Source: Vibrio splendidus
GTDB lineage: Bacteria; Pseudomonadota; Gammaproteobacteria; Enterobacterales; Vibrionaceae
DNA length: 64,000 bases
Direction of reading: 5' to 3'
NCBI RefSeq assembly: GCF_001557875.1
Contig: NZ_LNRF01000004.1
Coordinates: forward strand, 1-64,000
Below, piece by piece: positions 52,056-62,048 of the stretch. A program made the translations under genes and the position numbers. The notes under the pieces were generated by a model. It was not told where the DNA came from, searched no databases, and worked only from the letters and a program-made list of their open reading frames with translations. The first letter of the stretch is position 1. Every line of letters starts with the position of its first letter.

Positions 52056-52787
52056 TTAGTCAGCGTCGCTGATTAATGTACCTTCAGTTTCACCCATAAC
52101 CACGCGACGTAGTGCGCCTGGTTTATTCATGTTAAATACGCGGATTGGCATTTTGTGATCACGTGCTAGCGTAAATGCAGCCAAATCCATTACTTTAAGT
52201 TCTTTATCAAGAACTGTGTTGTAAGACAACGTATCATACAGCTCTGCGTCTGGGTTTGCTACAGGGTCAGAAGTAAATACACCATCTACTTTTGTCGCTT
52301 TTAGAACTACGTCAGCTTCGATTTCGATACCACGTAGACAAGCAGCAGAATCCGTAGTGAAGAATGGGTTACCAGTACCAGCAGAGAAGATCACAACGCG
52401 ACCTTGACGTAGTTGGCTGATTGCGTCTGCCCAGTTGTAGTCGTCACACACACCTTTAAGAGGGATTGCAGACATTACACGTGCGTTTACGTAAGCACGG
52501 TGAAGAGCGTCACGCATTGCAAGGCCGTTCATTACCGTTGCAAGCATACCCATGTGGTCACCAACAACGCGGTTCATACCTGCTTCAGCAAGGCCTGCAC
52601 CACGGAAAAGGTTACCACCACCGATAACAACGCCTACTTGAACACCTAGTTCAACCAATTCTTTCACTTCTTGAGCCATACGATCAAGGATCGTCGGGTC
52701 AATACCAAAACCTTCTTCGCCTTGTAGTGCTTCACCGCTAAGTTTTAACAGAATACGTTGATACGCCGGTTTAGGGTTCGTAGTCAT
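52056..52787 (-). CDS. pyrH: Uridylate kinase
   Basis: Phosphorylates UMP to UDP, hexameric, inhibited by UTP. 243 residues (E. coli 241). Amino-acid-kinase fold motifs: [25 protein letters not shown], and [11 protein letters not shown]. Between tsf and frr in the usual order. Confidence 0.97.
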   Translation of the reverse strand: MTTNPKPAYQRILLKLSGEALQGEEGFGIDPTILDRMAQEVKELVELGVQVGVVIGGGNLFRGAGLAEAGMNRVVGDHMGMLATVMNGLAMRDALHRAYVNARVMSAIPLKGVCDDYNWADAISQLRQGRVVIFSAGTGNPFFTTDSAACLRGIEIEADVVLKATKVDGVFTSDPVANPDAELYDTLSYNTVLDKELKVMDLAAFTLARDHKMPIRVFNMNKPGALRRVVMGETEGTLISDAD

Positions 52788-52886
52788 GGAGTTTACCTTC
52801 CAAAGAGTTGATGATTAACAGTCATGGATAAAAACTGAATAGCTCAGTTTGCATTCATAACAGCTAAAAAATAATTCACTATTCAT

Positions 52887-52919
52887 AAAAAGACCGCAGC
52901 ATTTGCCACGGTCTCTTTT
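52887..52919 (-). terminator. Terminator between tsf and pyrH
   Basis: On the minus strand, AGACCG / CGGTCT with an 11-nt loop, then TTTTTATG. It lies right behind tsf, so pyrH probably also has its own promoter. Confidence 0.7.
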
Positions 52920-52937
52920 CAAACAATACGCTAAGGA

Positions 52938-53783
52938 TTAACCTTTTTGTACCGCTGCAACTTCGTCAGCAAAGCTCATTTCAGCTGCTTTCTCGATGCC
53001 TTCACCAACTTCTAGACGTACGAAGTTAGATACTGAAGCGCCTTTCTCTTTAAGGATAGCGCCAACAGTTTGCTTAGGCTCCATGATGAAAGCTTGACCA
53101 GTTAGAGAGATTTCGCCCGTGAATTTCTTCATACGGCCAACAACCATTTTCTCTGCGATTTCAGCTGGTTTGCCTTCGTTCATAGCGATTTCAACTTGAA
53201 CTGCTTTTTCTTTAGCAACTACGTCTGCAGGTACGTCTTCTGGGTTTAGGAACTCAGGACGTGATGCAGCAACGTGCATTGCAACGTGCTTAAGAGTTTC
53301 AGCTTCGCCTTCACCAGCAACAACAACACCGATTTTCTCACCGTGACGGTAAGATGCTAGTGCAACACCTGAAACGTACTGTACGCGACGGATGTTGATG
53401 TTTTCGCCGATTTTTGCAACTAGAGCAACACGAGTCTCTTCGAACTGTGCTTGTAGCTCTTCAACAGTTGCTTGAGAAGCTACTGCAGCAGCTGCAACTT
53501 CTTCTGCGAATGCTGTGAAGTTAGCATCTTTTGCTACGAAGTCAGTTTGGCAGTTAACTTCAAGAAGAGCAGCTACGCCGTTCTCTTCTTTGATGATGAT
53601 TGCGCCTTCAGCAGCAACGTTACCAGCTTTCTTAGCTGCTTTCGCTGCGCCAGACTTACGCATGTTTTCAATTGCTAGTTCGATGTCAGCGTTTGCTTCT
53701 ACAAGCGCTTTCTTACATTCCATCATGCCAGCGCCAGTGCGCTCGCGAAGTTCTTTAACTAGAGCTGCAGTTACAGTTGCCAT
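52938..53783 (-). CDS. tsf: Elongation factor Ts
   Basis: Guanine-nucleotide exchange factor for EF-Tu. 281 residues (E. coli 283). N-terminal UBA-like domain with [20 protein letters not shown], then the core with [16 protein letters not shown] (the TDF motif that inserts into EF-Tu). Downstream of rpsB behind a hairpin. Confidence 0.98.
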   Translation of the reverse strand: MATVTAALVKELRERTGAGMMECKKALVEANADIELAIENMRKSGAAKAAKKAGNVAAEGAIIIKEENGVAALLEVNCQTDFVAKDANFTAFAEEVAAAAVASQATVEELQAQFEETRVALVAKIGENINIRRVQYVSGVALASYRHGEKIGVVVAGEGEAETLKHVAMHVAASRPEFLNPEDVPADVVAKEKAVQVEIAMNEGKPAEIAEKMVVGRMKKFTGEISLTGQAFIMEPKQTVGAILKEKGASVSNFVRLEVGEGIEKAAEMSFADEVAAVQKG

Positions 53784-53809
53784 TCTCTATTCCTCAGTAA
53801 ATTCTAAAA

Positions 53810-53846
53810 AAGATAAAAAACAGGGGCCTAATTAATTGGCCCCTGA
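53810..53846 (-). terminator. Attenuating terminator between rpsB and tsf
   Basis: On the minus strand, stem CAGGGGCC / GGCCCCTG around AATTAATTA, followed by TTTTTT. tsf is expected to be cotranscribed with rpsB, so this likely sets the S2 to EF-Ts ratio by partial termination. Confidence 0.8.
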
Positions 53847-53921
53847 TATTGACTGTATTCAGTCCGTTAAGCCACCGATTATGACCGCTTAATATGAACT
53901 AAATATGGCTCAGAGCCGCTA

Positions 53922-54653
53922 TTATTCAGCTTCTACAAAACCGTCTTTTTCAGCAGCTACAGCAGCAACATCTTTGTTGCGACCTTCTTTAACCGCGTCT
54001 GCAGCAGCGTTTAGGTAAAGCTGTACTGCACGGATTGCATCGTCGTTACCTGGGATAACGAAGTCAACGCCGTCTGGGTTAGAGTTAGTATCAACTACAG
54101 CGTAAACTGGGATACCTAGGTTGTTTGCTTCTTTAACTGCGATGTGTTCGTGATCAGCATCGATTACGAATAGAGCGTCTGGAAGGCCGCCCATGTTCTT
54201 GATACCACCAAGAGATTTCTCTAGCTTCTCCATTTCACGAGTACGCATTAGAGCTTCTTTCTTAGTAAGCTTGTCGAAAGTACCATCTTGAGCTTGCGCT
54301 TCAAGTTCTTTCAGACGCTTGATAGACTGACGAACAGTTTTGTAGTTCGTTAGCATACCGCCTAACCAGCGGTTGTTAACGTAGAACTGGTTGCTGTTGA
54401 TAGCAGCTTCTTTAACAGCTTCAGATGCAGCGCGCTTAGTACCAACAAAAAGAACTTTACCTTTCTTCTCGCCAACTTTAGCGATTTCAGCTAGAGCGTC
54501 GTTGAACATTGGTACAGTTTTTTCTAGGTTGATGATATGTACTTTGTTACGAGCACCAAAGATGAATGGCTTCATTTTTGGGTTCCAGTAACGAGTTTGG
54601 TGACCGAAGTGAACACCAGCTTTAAGCATATCGCGCATTGATACAGTTGCCAT
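53922..54653 (-). CDS. rpsB: Ribosomal protein S2
   Basis: Small-subunit protein needed for S1 binding. 243 residues (E. coli 241). Starts [20 protein letters not shown] and carries [20 protein letters not shown], both nearly identical to E. coli. The ATG at 54653 follows AGAGGA; eleven upstream codons in frame are spurious. First gene of the long leftward block, with a conserved regulatory leader. Confidence 0.98.
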   Translation of the reverse strand: MATVSMRDMLKAGVHFGHQTRYWNPKMKPFIFGARNKVHIINLEKTVPMFNDALAEIAKVGEKKGKVLFVGTKRAASEAVKEAAINSNQFYVNNRWLGGMLTNYKTVRQSIKRLKELEAQAQDGTFDKLTKKEALMRTREMEKLEKSLGGIKNMGGLPDALFVIDADHEHIAVKEANNLGIPVYAVVDTNSNPDGVDFVIPGNDDAIRAVQLYLNAAADAVKEGRNKDVAAVAAEKDGFVEAE

Positions 54654-54844
54654 TTTAAAATCCTCTATGGGGTTAGGCCTCCACATCCCCCATGAATCCG
54701 ACCCCTAACAACTAACCACTTTTCAGCCGTTATTTGTGTTGTTGAGGCACCCCGGAACATGTGTCGGAATGTGTGTGATTTAAAGAAATAAGTTAGTGGA
54801 CACAAAGCTTGTTTCGCCAATTGGAGAAAACACTCCTGATGTCC
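54654..54844 (-). promoter_or_regulatory. rpsB 5' leader, probable S2 autoregulatory RNA
   Basis: About 190 nt of untranslated leader between the predicted start site and the rpsB ATG. In E. coli and relatives the long rpsB leader is conserved and lets S2 repress its own operon. Here a GGGGTGCC block (near plus 54745-54755) and several short complementary segments are visible, but I cannot fold it reliably by eye. Confidence 0.5.
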
Positions 54845-54851
54845 GGCGCGC

Positions 54852-54860
54852 TTTATACCA
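54852..54860 (-). promoter_or_regulatory. rpsB promoter (-10 and GC-rich discriminator)
   Basis: On the minus strand TGGTATAAA, an extended -10, followed at once by GCGCGCC. A GC-rich discriminator of this kind is typical of promoters of translation genes under stringent (ppGpp/DksA) control. No strong -35 is seen. Confidence 0.6.
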
Positions 54861-55110
54861 TATTTTGTCTATCTATGGCTAGAAAAAAATCGAAAAATGG
54901 CGACTGCTATACTGACCTCTAAAGACGAATTTCCTCTATAAATGGCATCCATATCGAGTTGCTTCTACATCTTTTAACCGAACATTATTTACTCAGGTTA
55001 AACAGTATCCATCGGTATTGTGCGGATATGGGAATGTTGCGCTAAAATGCTGCACTGATAGAATAGCCCCAATATGCACACTTAGGTGCTACCAAATTAA
55101 GAGATATGCA
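54861..55110. other. rpsB-map divergent region, map side
   Basis: Rest of the 457-nt gap between the divergent starts. It should hold the map promoter. I see no strong -35/-10 pair or palindrome; the stretch is AT-rich up to 55020. Confidence 0.4.
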
Positions 55111-55989
55111 ATGGCTGTAAAAATTAAAACTGCTGAAGAAATTGAAAAAATGCGCGTCGCCGGCAAGCTGGCTTCTGAAATTCTAGAGATGATTGAACCT
55201 CACATCCAAGTAGGTACAACGACAGAAGAGCTAAACCAAATCTGTCACGAGTACGCTCTAGAAAGAGGCGCATACTCAGCACCACTTGATTACCACGGTT
55301 TCCCTAAGTCAATCTGTACGTCTATCAACCACATTGTGTGCCACGGCATTCCAGCATCACAAGATGAGACTGGCAGCACAGGTCAATTCAAACCGGCGGT
55401 ACTAAAAGATGGCGACATTCTTAACGTTGATATCACGGTAATTATCCCTGATGACGAAAACGCAGATCTAAGCGTTCGTCCACAAGGTTACCACGGTGAT
55501 ACCTCTAAGATGTTCCTAGTGGGTGAAGTTTCACCAGCAAACAAGCGTCTATGTATGGTTGCTCAAGAAGCACTTTACGAAGGCATGCGCCAAGTAAAAC
55601 CTGGTGTCCAGCTTGGCCAAATAGGTACTGCTATCGAGAAGTACATCAAAACAAACAATAAGAACAACCCACGCGCGAAGTTCTCAATTGTTAAAGATTA
55701 CTGTGGTCACGGCATTGGGGCTGAATTCCATGAAGACCCACAAGTCGTTCACTACAAAAACAACGACCGCACTGTATTAAAAGCAGGTATGTGCTTCACT
55801 ATCGAGCCAATGATCAACGCAGGTAAATTTGGCTGCCGTCTTGATGACCAAGATAGCTGGACCGTATACACAGCCGACAGCAAGAACTCGGCTCAGTGGG
55901 AACACACTCTGGTTGTGACGGATACTGGTTGTGAAGTACTAACACTACGCAGCGACGATACGATTCCACGCATCATGAAGAACGCTTAG
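55111..55989 (+). CDS. map: Methionine aminopeptidase, type I
   Basis: Removes N-terminal Met from new proteins. 292 residues against 264 in E. coli. The five metal ligands are intact: Asp in NVDITV, Asp in HGDTSKM, His in CGHGIGAEF, Glu in TIEPMINAG and Glu in QWEHTLV. The extra length lies in three insertions, after HGIPAS (about 14 residues), after TVIIPDD (about 12, before YHGDTS) and in a NKNNPRAK loop. The ATG at 55111 gives MAVKIKTAEEIEKMR. Divergent from rpsB, as in E. coli. Confidence 0.95.
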   Translation: MAVKIKTAEEIEKMRVAGKLASEILEMIEPHIQVGTTTEELNQICHEYALERGAYSAPLDYHGFPKSICTSINHIVCHGIPASQDETGSTGQFKPAVLKDGDILNVDITVIIPDDENADLSVRPQGYHGDTSKMFLVGEVSPANKRLCMVAQEALYEGMRQVKPGVQLGQIGTAIEKYIKTNNKNNPRAKFSIVKDYCGHGIGAEFHEDPQVVHYKNNDRTVLKAGMCFTIEPMINAGKFGCRLDDQDSWTVYTADSKNSAQWEHTLVVTDTGCEVLTLRSDDTIPRIMKNA

Positions 55990-56015
55990 TTCGCCGAACT
56001 GAACGCATCAGCCTT

Positions 56016-56053
56016 TTAAAAATATCCTCGCATTATCGAGGATATTTTTTTAT
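56016..56053 (+). terminator. map terminator
   Basis: Stem AAAATATCCTCG / CGAGGATATTTT around CATTAT, followed by TTT; it separates map from glnD. Confidence 0.9.
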
Positions 56054-56128
56054 CCGCTCAATTTCGACTTTCCATCAGCTTCTGTTAAATTGTTTACTAT
56101 TCTCATTTGCTTGCACGGATAGCAGACT

Positions 56129-58750
56129 ATGCCTTATCAATGCCCTCTTACGTTCAATGACGAACAAATTGAAATCTGCGAATTAAAAAATCAGCTCGAG
56201 ATCTTCACGCAGTATCAAAAAAATGAATTTCTGAATCACCACCCAGTTACCGACTTAGTTCTGCTGCGCTCCGAGTACATGGATTTGCTTCTCAGTCGAT
56301 TATGGGATCATTTTGGATTCAATAAATTACCTCATATTTCACTTGTCGCAGTGGGCGGCTATGGCCGTGGTGAACTACACCCTTTATCCGATATTGATAT
56401 CCTAGTCGTCTCACAAAAAACACTGCCACCAGCACTGGGGGAGAAAGTCAGTCAATTCATCACTCTACTGTGGGATTTAAGATTAGAAGTCGGCCACGCT
56501 GTGCGTACCATTGCCGAATGTCTCGAGATCGGTATTGATGACTTAACCGTTGCAACCAACCTTCAAGAATCGCGATTGTTGTGTGGCAGTGAAGACACCT
56601 TCCAAGAACTAAAACTGAAGATTCATTCCGATTCATTTTGGCCAAGTGAAACCTTCTACAAGGCTAAGATTAAAGAGCAGAGAGAGCGTCACGCTCGCTA
56701 CCACGACACCACTTACAATCTAGAACCCGATATCAAATCGACTCCGGGTGGATTAAGAGACATCCACACTCTGAGCTGGGTTGCGCGTCGCCATTTCGGT
56801 GCGACCTCTTTGTTAGAGATGAGCAAATACGGCTTTCTAACCGATGCGGAGTATCGTGAATTAGTTGAGTGCCAAGATTTCCTATGGCGCGTTCGCTTTG
56901 CACTGCACATTGAGTTACGCCGTTACGACAATCGTCTGACGTTTGCCCATCAAGCCCAAGTAGCTGAACATCTGGGTTATACGGGCGAAGGGAATCGTGG
57001 CGTCGAGATGATGATGAAGGAGTTCTATCGAACACTTCGCCGCGTAGCTGAGCTTAATAAAATGCTTCTGAAACTGTTCGATCAAGCGATCATCAATGGC
57101 GGTCAGACCCAAGATGCGGAGATTCTCGATAATGACTTCCAACGTCGAGGGTCATTGATCGAAGCGCGTAAGCCTGCCCTATTCCAAGCGAGACCAGAAA
57201 CGATTCTCGATATGTTTATCCATATTGCTAATGACTCGACCATCGAAGGAGTAAGTCCCCCAACATTGCGACAACTACGAACAGCGCGTCGTCGATTGAA
57301 CCGATTCCTGCATACCATTCCTGAAGCTCGAGACAAATTCATGGCATTGGTTCGCCATCCGAATGCTCTGCACAAAGCCTTTAGCTTGATGCATAAGCTC
57401 GGCGTACTCTCAGCGTACTTACCGCAATGGAGTCAGATAGTAGGTCAGATGCAATTCGACCTGTTCCATGTTTACACCGTGGATGAACACAGCATTCGCC
57501 TACTCAAGCATATCAACCGTTTTGGTCAAATTGAAAACCACGATAAGCACCCTATCTGCTGTGAAGTGTACCCACGAGTACAGAAGAAAGAGTTATTAAT
57601 CCTTGCTGCTATCTTCCACGACATCGGCAAAGGCCGTGGCGGAGACCACTCTGAGATTGGTGCAGTTGAAGCTTACTCTTTCTGTATCGAGCACGGGCTA
57701 TCGAAACCTGAAGCTAAACAAGTGGCGTGGTTGGTACAAAATCACTTGTTGATGTCGGTTACTGCCCAGCGCCGTGATATCTACGACCCAGATGTGATCA
57801 CCGAATTCGCTAAAAAAGTGCGAGATGAAGAGTCACTCGAGCTACTGGTTTGTTTAACCGTTGCCGATATCTGTGCGACTAACCCTGAGTTATGGAACAG
57901 TTGGAAACGAACCCTGCTAGCTGAACTGTTCCATTCTACACAGCGAGCACTGCGCCGTGGCTTAGAAAACCCTGTCGATGTTAGAGATCGTATTCGTCAC
58001 AATCAACAAATGGCATCAGCACTGCTGCGTAAAGAAGGCTTCACTGCTCGTGAAATTGAAGTGCTATGGCAGCGCTTCAAAGCCGATTACTTCTTACGTC
58101 ATACGCACAAACAAATCGCTTGGCATTGTGAGCACTTACTTCGCCTGGAAAATCCAAGCCAACCATTAGTACTGATCAGTAAGAAAGCGACACGGGGCGG
58201 TACCGAGGTGTTCGTTTACTGTAAAGACCAAGCGGCACTGTTTGCGACCGTGGTTGCCGAACTCGACAGGCGCAACTTTAACGTTCATGACGCGCAGGTC
58301 ATGGTCAGCAAAGATGGCCATGTTTTGGATACCTTTATCGTACTAGACCAGCACGGCGAAGCCATTGATGAAGCAAGACACAAAGCCGTTGCTAAACATT
58401 TGACTCATGTATTGGCTGATGGCCGACCGACGAAGATTAAGACGCGTCGCACGCCACGTAACTTGCAGCACTTTAAGGTCAAAACCTTAGTTGAGTTCCT
58501 GCCAACCAAGAGCAAAAAGCGCACCTTGATGGAGTTAAGAGCCCTTGATACGCCAGGGTTATTGGCTCAAGTCGGTGCAACCTTTGCGGAGCTAGACATC
58601 AACTTACACGGTGCGAAAATCACCACCATAGGTGAGCGAGCAGAGGATTTGTTTATTCTGACCAGTGAAGCAGGGGGAAGACTGTCTGAAGAGCAAGAGC
58701 AGGCGCTAAGAGAACGATTAACCGAGCACGTTTCAGAACTCGCACCTTAG
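56129..58750 (+). CDS. glnD: PII uridylyltransferase / uridylyl-removing enzyme
   Basis: Senses glutamine and adds or removes UMP on PII proteins (GlnB at 32809). 873 residues. Nucleotidyltransferase domain with GGYGRGELHPLSDIDILVV near 75-93, central HD domain with IFHDIGKGRGGDHSEIGAVE near 492-511 (uridylyl removal), and two C-terminal ACT domains (about 690-770 and 795-873) for glutamine binding. The same map-glnD neighbours occur in E. coli. Confidence 0.97.
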   Translation: MPYQCPLTFNDEQIEICELKNQLEIFTQYQKNEFLNHHPVTDLVLLRSEYMDLLLSRLWDHFGFNKLPHISLVAVGGYGRGELHPLSDIDILVVSQKTLPPALGEKVSQFITLLWDLRLEVGHAVRTIAECLEIGIDDLTVATNLQESRLLCGSEDTFQELKLKIHSDSFWPSETFYKAKIKEQRERHARYHDTTYNLEPDIKSTPGGLRDIHTLSWVARRHFGATSLLEMSKYGFLTDAEYRELVECQDFLWRVRFALHIELRRYDNRLTFAHQAQVAEHLGYTGEGNRGVEMMMKEFYRTLRRVAELNKMLLKLFDQAIINGGQTQDAEILDNDFQRRGSLIEARKPALFQARPETILDMFIHIANDSTIEGVSPPTLRQLRTARRRLNRFLHTIPEARDKFMALVRHPNALHKAFSLMHKLGVLSAYLPQWSQIVGQMQFDLFHVYTVDEHSIRLLKHINRFGQIENHDKHPICCEVYPRVQKKELLILAAIFHDIGKGRGGDHSEIGAVEAYSFCIEHGLSKPEAKQVAWLVQNHLLMSVTAQRRDIYDPDVITEFAKKVRDEESLELLVCLTVADICATNPELWNSWKRTLLAELFHSTQRALRRGLENPVDVRDRIRHNQQMASALLRKEGFTAREIEVLWQRFKADYFLRHTHKQIAWHCEHLLRLENPSQPLVLISKKATRGGTEVFVYCKDQAALFATVVAELDRRNFNVHDAQVMVSKDGHVLDTFIVLDQHGEAIDEARHKAVAKHLTHVLADGRPTKIKTRRTPRNLQHFKVKTLVEFLPTKSKKRTLMELRALDTPGLLAQVGATFAELDINLHGAKITTIGERAEDLFILTSEAGGRLSEEQEQALRERLTEHVSELAP

Positions 58751-58931
58751 AAAGTGAATTAAGTCTAAAAGCAGGTTTAATAATCAAATAAGTGTGGGCA
58801 AAGATAGAGAGCGATCTTGCCCACAACTTACAATCAATTCACAGATATCAACTATCTAGCTCGTCGTTAGGCTGCTACATTGATCAAGTCAATTACATAA
58901 AAGTATTACATTCATAACCTAGAGGTCGCTT

Positions 58932-59315
58932 ATGTATCCAAACCTCACTGGCTTAGGTATACACGAACCTAAACAGATTGAACGTTACTCCCTTCGCCAA
59001 GAAGCGCACAAAGATATCCTGAAGATTTACTTTCGTAAGCAGAAAGGTGAACTGTTCGCGAAAAGCGTTAAATTTAAGTACCCACGACAAGTAAAAAGTG
59101 TGCTTGTTAGCGGTGGCAATAATCAATACAAAGAAGTGACTGAGATTAACCGCAACCTCACTCTTGTGATTGATGAGCTCAACAAGATCACCAAACCGAC
59201 GCCAACGGCTGAGGTGGATGTGAAGCAGAAGATCCTTACCGACTTACGCCATCTAGAGAAAGTGGTATCAAGTAAGATCGCTGAGATCGAAGCCGATCTA
59301 GAAAAGCTAAAATGA
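58932..59315 (+). CDS. DUF3461 family protein
   Basis: A 127-residue soluble protein of unknown function. The opening [25 protein letters not shown] with a following [21 protein letters not shown] matches DUF3461; the C-terminal half is helical with a heptad-like pattern (about 95-127). AGAGG precedes the ATG. It lies 181 nt behind glnD, a conserved neighbour in vibrios as far as I recall, so it may be linked to nitrogen control, but that is only inference. Confidence 0.75.
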   Translation: MYPNLTGLGIHEPKQIERYSLRQEAHKDILKIYFRKQKGELFAKSVKFKYPRQVKSVLVSGGNNQYKEVTEINRNLTLVIDELNKITKPTPTAEVDVKQKILTDLRHLEKVVSSKIAEIEADLEKLK

Positions 59316-59375
59316 TCCCACAATTAACGACTAACTAACCAATAATAGTTATGCCGTTAAGGTCGCACTGACATC

Positions 59376-59411
59376 AAAAAGGGCTGATATTAATATCAGC
59401 CCTTTGTTTTT
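59376..59411. terminator. Bidirectional terminator, DUF3461 / truC
   Basis: Stem AAAGGGCTGATAT / ATATCAGCCCTTT with TA at the centre, T-runs on both strands, between converging genes. Confidence 0.9.
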
Positions 59412-59462
59412 ATTCTATTTTCTCTATTCACTTAGACTCGTAATTACTTAAACACGCGTGAC

Positions 59463-60212
59463 TTACTTGGACAAGCAAGTTTGAGCATCAATTAAGTTGG
59501 TATCCCACTCAAAGGTTTCAAACAACCTTAGCCAAGTTTCATCTAGGTTGGCCTTCATCACTAACTCTTCTTTAGTAAAAGGGTGAATGAAGCGAAGCTC
59601 AGAAGCGTGCAGCAACAAACGGTGCGAATCTAAATCATCGCGAAACAATCGGTTGTGCTTACCATCACCATGTGAAGTATCACCCACAATCGGATGTCTT
59701 AGGTGAGCCATGTGACGACGCAGCTGATGTTTGCGACCTGTCTTTGGCATCATCTCAACCAAGCAGTAGCGGCTCGTAGGAAAACGTCCTGTTGAGTATG
59801 GCACTTCTACTTTTGCTAGCGGTTCATAGACAGTCACCGCCTCTTGCGCTTCTTTGTCTTCTTTCGCGAACTTATCCGCAATCTTATCCAGCTCAACCTT
59901 AAGTGCATAATCGAGCGTATCGCCCTCTTCTATCCAGCCACGGACAATCGCATGATAAGTTTTTTGCATCTCATGGTTAGCGAACATTGGCATCACCTGT
60001 GAAGCAACCTCACTCGACAACGCAAATACCAGCACACCAGATGTCGGTCTGTCTAAACGGTGTAATGGAAATACATGCTGACCAATTTGATCACGCAGTG
60101 TCTGCATAACAAATTGCGTTTCGTGTTTATCCAGCCATGAGCGATGCACTAGCATGCCAGCGGGCTTATTCACCGCGACAAAATACTCATCTTGATAAAT
60201 GATCTCTAACAT
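59463..60212 (-). CDS. truC: tRNA pseudouridine(65) synthase TruC
   Basis: Makes pseudouridine 65 in tRNA. 249 residues. RluA-type catalytic motif HRLDRPTSGVL (Asp near 54) and TGRKHQLRRHMAHLRHPI are clear. I chose the ATG at 60212-60210, which overlaps the yqcC stop (TAATG), has GAGG 10 nt upstream and gives MLEIIYQDEYF; an ATG three codons earlier abuts GAGG too closely. Cotranscribed with yqcC as in E. coli. Confidence 0.94.
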   Translation of the reverse strand: MLEIIYQDEYFVAVNKPAGMLVHRSWLDKHETQFVMQTLRDQIGQHVFPLHRLDRPTSGVLVFALSSEVASQVMPMFANHEMQKTYHAIVRGWIEEGDTLDYALKVELDKIADKFAKEDKEAQEAVTVYEPLAKVEVPYSTGRFPTSRYCLVEMMPKTGRKHQLRRHMAHLRHPIVGDTSHGDGKHNRLFRDDLDSHRLLLHASELRFIHPFTKEELVMKANLDETWLRLFETFEWDTNLIDAQTCLSK

Positions 60213-60526
60213 TACGCGCATACCTCATCAATGCTCTGAATCGTCACTAGCAGTTCGACTTTGTCTGCCTCATTTTTCCAAACTTCACCAAAATAAGGAT
60301 AGATAGCAAAACCCTTCGGTAGCGGCATGTTCGCATCCATCATTGCGTTGATCTTAACGATAAAGATCCACTGCAACCACTCTTCTGGCTGCAGAGAATC
60401 AATAGCAAAAGGTTCAACGCTCGCTAGAGCTTCATCCGAAGGCGGAAGCGTGCTCCATAGGGAACATTGGCGCATTTGTTGTTCTAATTGTTGAAGTAAA
60501 AGAGGTAACTTTGTGGCTGCTGTCAT
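60212..60526 (-). CDS. yqcC: YqcC family protein (DUF446)
   Basis: A 104-residue, mostly helical protein. LPLLLQQLEQQMRQCSLWS and FAIDSLQPEEWLQWIFIVK are the family landmarks. Function unknown; its coupling to truC suggests a link to tRNA modification, which is inference. In E. coli yqcC-truC lies beside csrB and syd; here csrB is about 2.1 kb away and syd is not seen. Confidence 0.9.
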   Translation of the reverse strand: MTAATKLPLLLQQLEQQMRQCSLWSTLPPSDEALASVEPFAIDSLQPEEWLQWIFIVKINAMMDANMPLPKGFAIYPYFGEVWKNEADKVELLVTIQSIDEVCA

Positions 60527-60613
60527 TTTTCACCAAGTTATTTATCTAGTGACCTTGAAATTGGGGCATAGAGTACCATCTATTTAGGAAAGAAAGTTAG
60601 GAGCTTTATTACT

Positions 60614-61654
60614 ATGGAAACGATTCACACGCTCACTCAGTTACTAAAGAATAGCGGTTGCCAATACGATATCTACGACCTAGGTCGCCGTATTCAGAAG
60701 ATCGACAACACCTTATTCTCTGATGTTGAGCAAGGGAAACAACCGTACCCATTTCCACTTCAGAAACAAGCTCACTTAGCGATTAGCTACTGGAACGAAC
60801 ACAAACAACCATGGATCTGGTTCCTGAAATTCAAACTGGATGAGAGAGGCCTATTACATCAGGGTGATGTCGGCAATTTCCTTAAGTTTGTTATCGAAGC
60901 GATGGGCACACGTTTGAACGGTGAGATCAGCGAAGAGCAACAACAAAAGCTGTCTAACAACCCATATACCTTCAAGCCTTCAGAAGACAAAATGGCGGTG
61001 TTCCATAGCCAAGTAAGAGCAGGTTTAGACTTGGCGACGAGCCAATACTACGAACACGCTCAACACTACTTCACTGGCGAACTAGGCTGGGACAACTGGA
61101 AAACCGTTGGCCTACAAGGCATCACAGATATGTGTGCTCGCTTGGGCAACCAACAAAATGGTGTCGCGATTCGCAAAGCATTGAATAAACTGCCTTCAGA
61201 ACCTCTCTACGCCACACTGGGGGCACTTGAGCATACTCAAATCAATGACAAGCTCGCTCAACGCTTACAAGAAATGACAGAGAATGAGATTAACAGTCAA
61301 GAACCGGATCTGTTCTTACTGTCAGCACTGGTACGTGCCCTTTCTGGCGCAGAGCAAAACACAACGAATGCCGTGATTAATCAAGTCTTGGCTAGCCCAC
61401 GCCTAAGCCATCAAGAGGTATTAATTGGTTTGGCTGGTCGCAGCTGGCACGCACTACAAGATCCAGCGATTGCAGAGCAATTCTTGTTGCGCCTCGCACA
61501 AACAGGCAACCAGAACCTGTTCAATCAGTTATTTGCAGATTTAGTGATGATTCCGACACTGAGAATGGTATTTTTACCATTATTGAACTCGAACCCATCA
61601 CCAGAACTTGCAAACGCACTGGTCGAACTGCAGCAAGCGGCTAAAGCTAAATAA
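60614..61654 (+). CDS. DUF3549 family protein
   Basis: A 346-residue soluble, helix-rich protein of unknown function, divergent from yqcC. Conserved-looking parts are METIHTLTQLLKNSGCQYDIYDLGRRIQ at the start and LGWDNWKTVGLQGITDM in the middle; the second half has repeat-like helical pairs (about 180-340) that could form a HEAT-like solenoid. GGAG lies 11 nt before the ATG. Family assignment from memory. Confidence 0.72.
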   Translation: METIHTLTQLLKNSGCQYDIYDLGRRIQKIDNTLFSDVEQGKQPYPFPLQKQAHLAISYWNEHKQPWIWFLKFKLDERGLLHQGDVGNFLKFVIEAMGTRLNGEISEEQQQKLSNNPYTFKPSEDKMAVFHSQVRAGLDLATSQYYEHAQHYFTGELGWDNWKTVGLQGITDMCARLGNQQNGVAIRKALNKLPSEPLYATLGALEHTQINDKLAQRLQEMTENEINSQEPDLFLLSALVRALSGAEQNTTNAVINQVLASPRLSHQEVLIGLAGRSWHALQDPAIAEQFLLRLAQTGNQNLFNQLFADLVMIPTLRMVFLPLLNSNPSPELANALVELQQAAKAK

Positions 61655-61739
61655 GTTCACAGAGAGATTCACTCTGTAGCTCATCAAAATGTGCAACTAT
61701 CACGATTGGAATAGAGAGATAAAAGGAAGTATGGATTAA

Positions 61740-62048
61740 ATGATAGATAACTTATTGGCTATTTTGATGCTGTGCTTCTTTTGCTTTCTGTTTTGGCAGC
61801 AGCGCAGGCAATCAGAGCTTGCGAAAGCTGCCATTGCGAGAAAATGTAAAGAGCTCGACTTACAGCTATTGAGCGTGGCCTTTAGTGGTCATAAACTTAA
61901 GATGCGCCATGAGCTTACTACGATTTGGCGCTGGCATACTGTGTACCAATTTGAGTTTTCGGCGTTAGGTGATGACCTGTACCAAGGAAAACTGACTATG
62001 GTAGGCTTCCGCTCTATGCGGTTTGAGCTACAGCCTCATAGAATGTAA
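61740..62048 (+). CDS. DUF3301 family protein
   Basis: A 102-residue protein with one N-terminal membrane helix (about 4-20) followed by QQRRQSELAKAAIARKCKELDLQLL and a beta-rich C-terminal half. This layout is DUF3301. It follows the DUF3549 gene in the same direction after 85 nt, with AAAGGAAG 12 nt before the start. Its last 35 nt overlap the end of the converging acetyltransferase gene. Confidence 0.78.
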   Translation: MIDNLLAILMLCFFCFLFWQQRRQSELAKAAIARKCKELDLQLLSVAFSGHKLKMRHELTTIWRWHTVYQFEFSALGDDLYQGKLTMVGFRSMRFELQPHRM

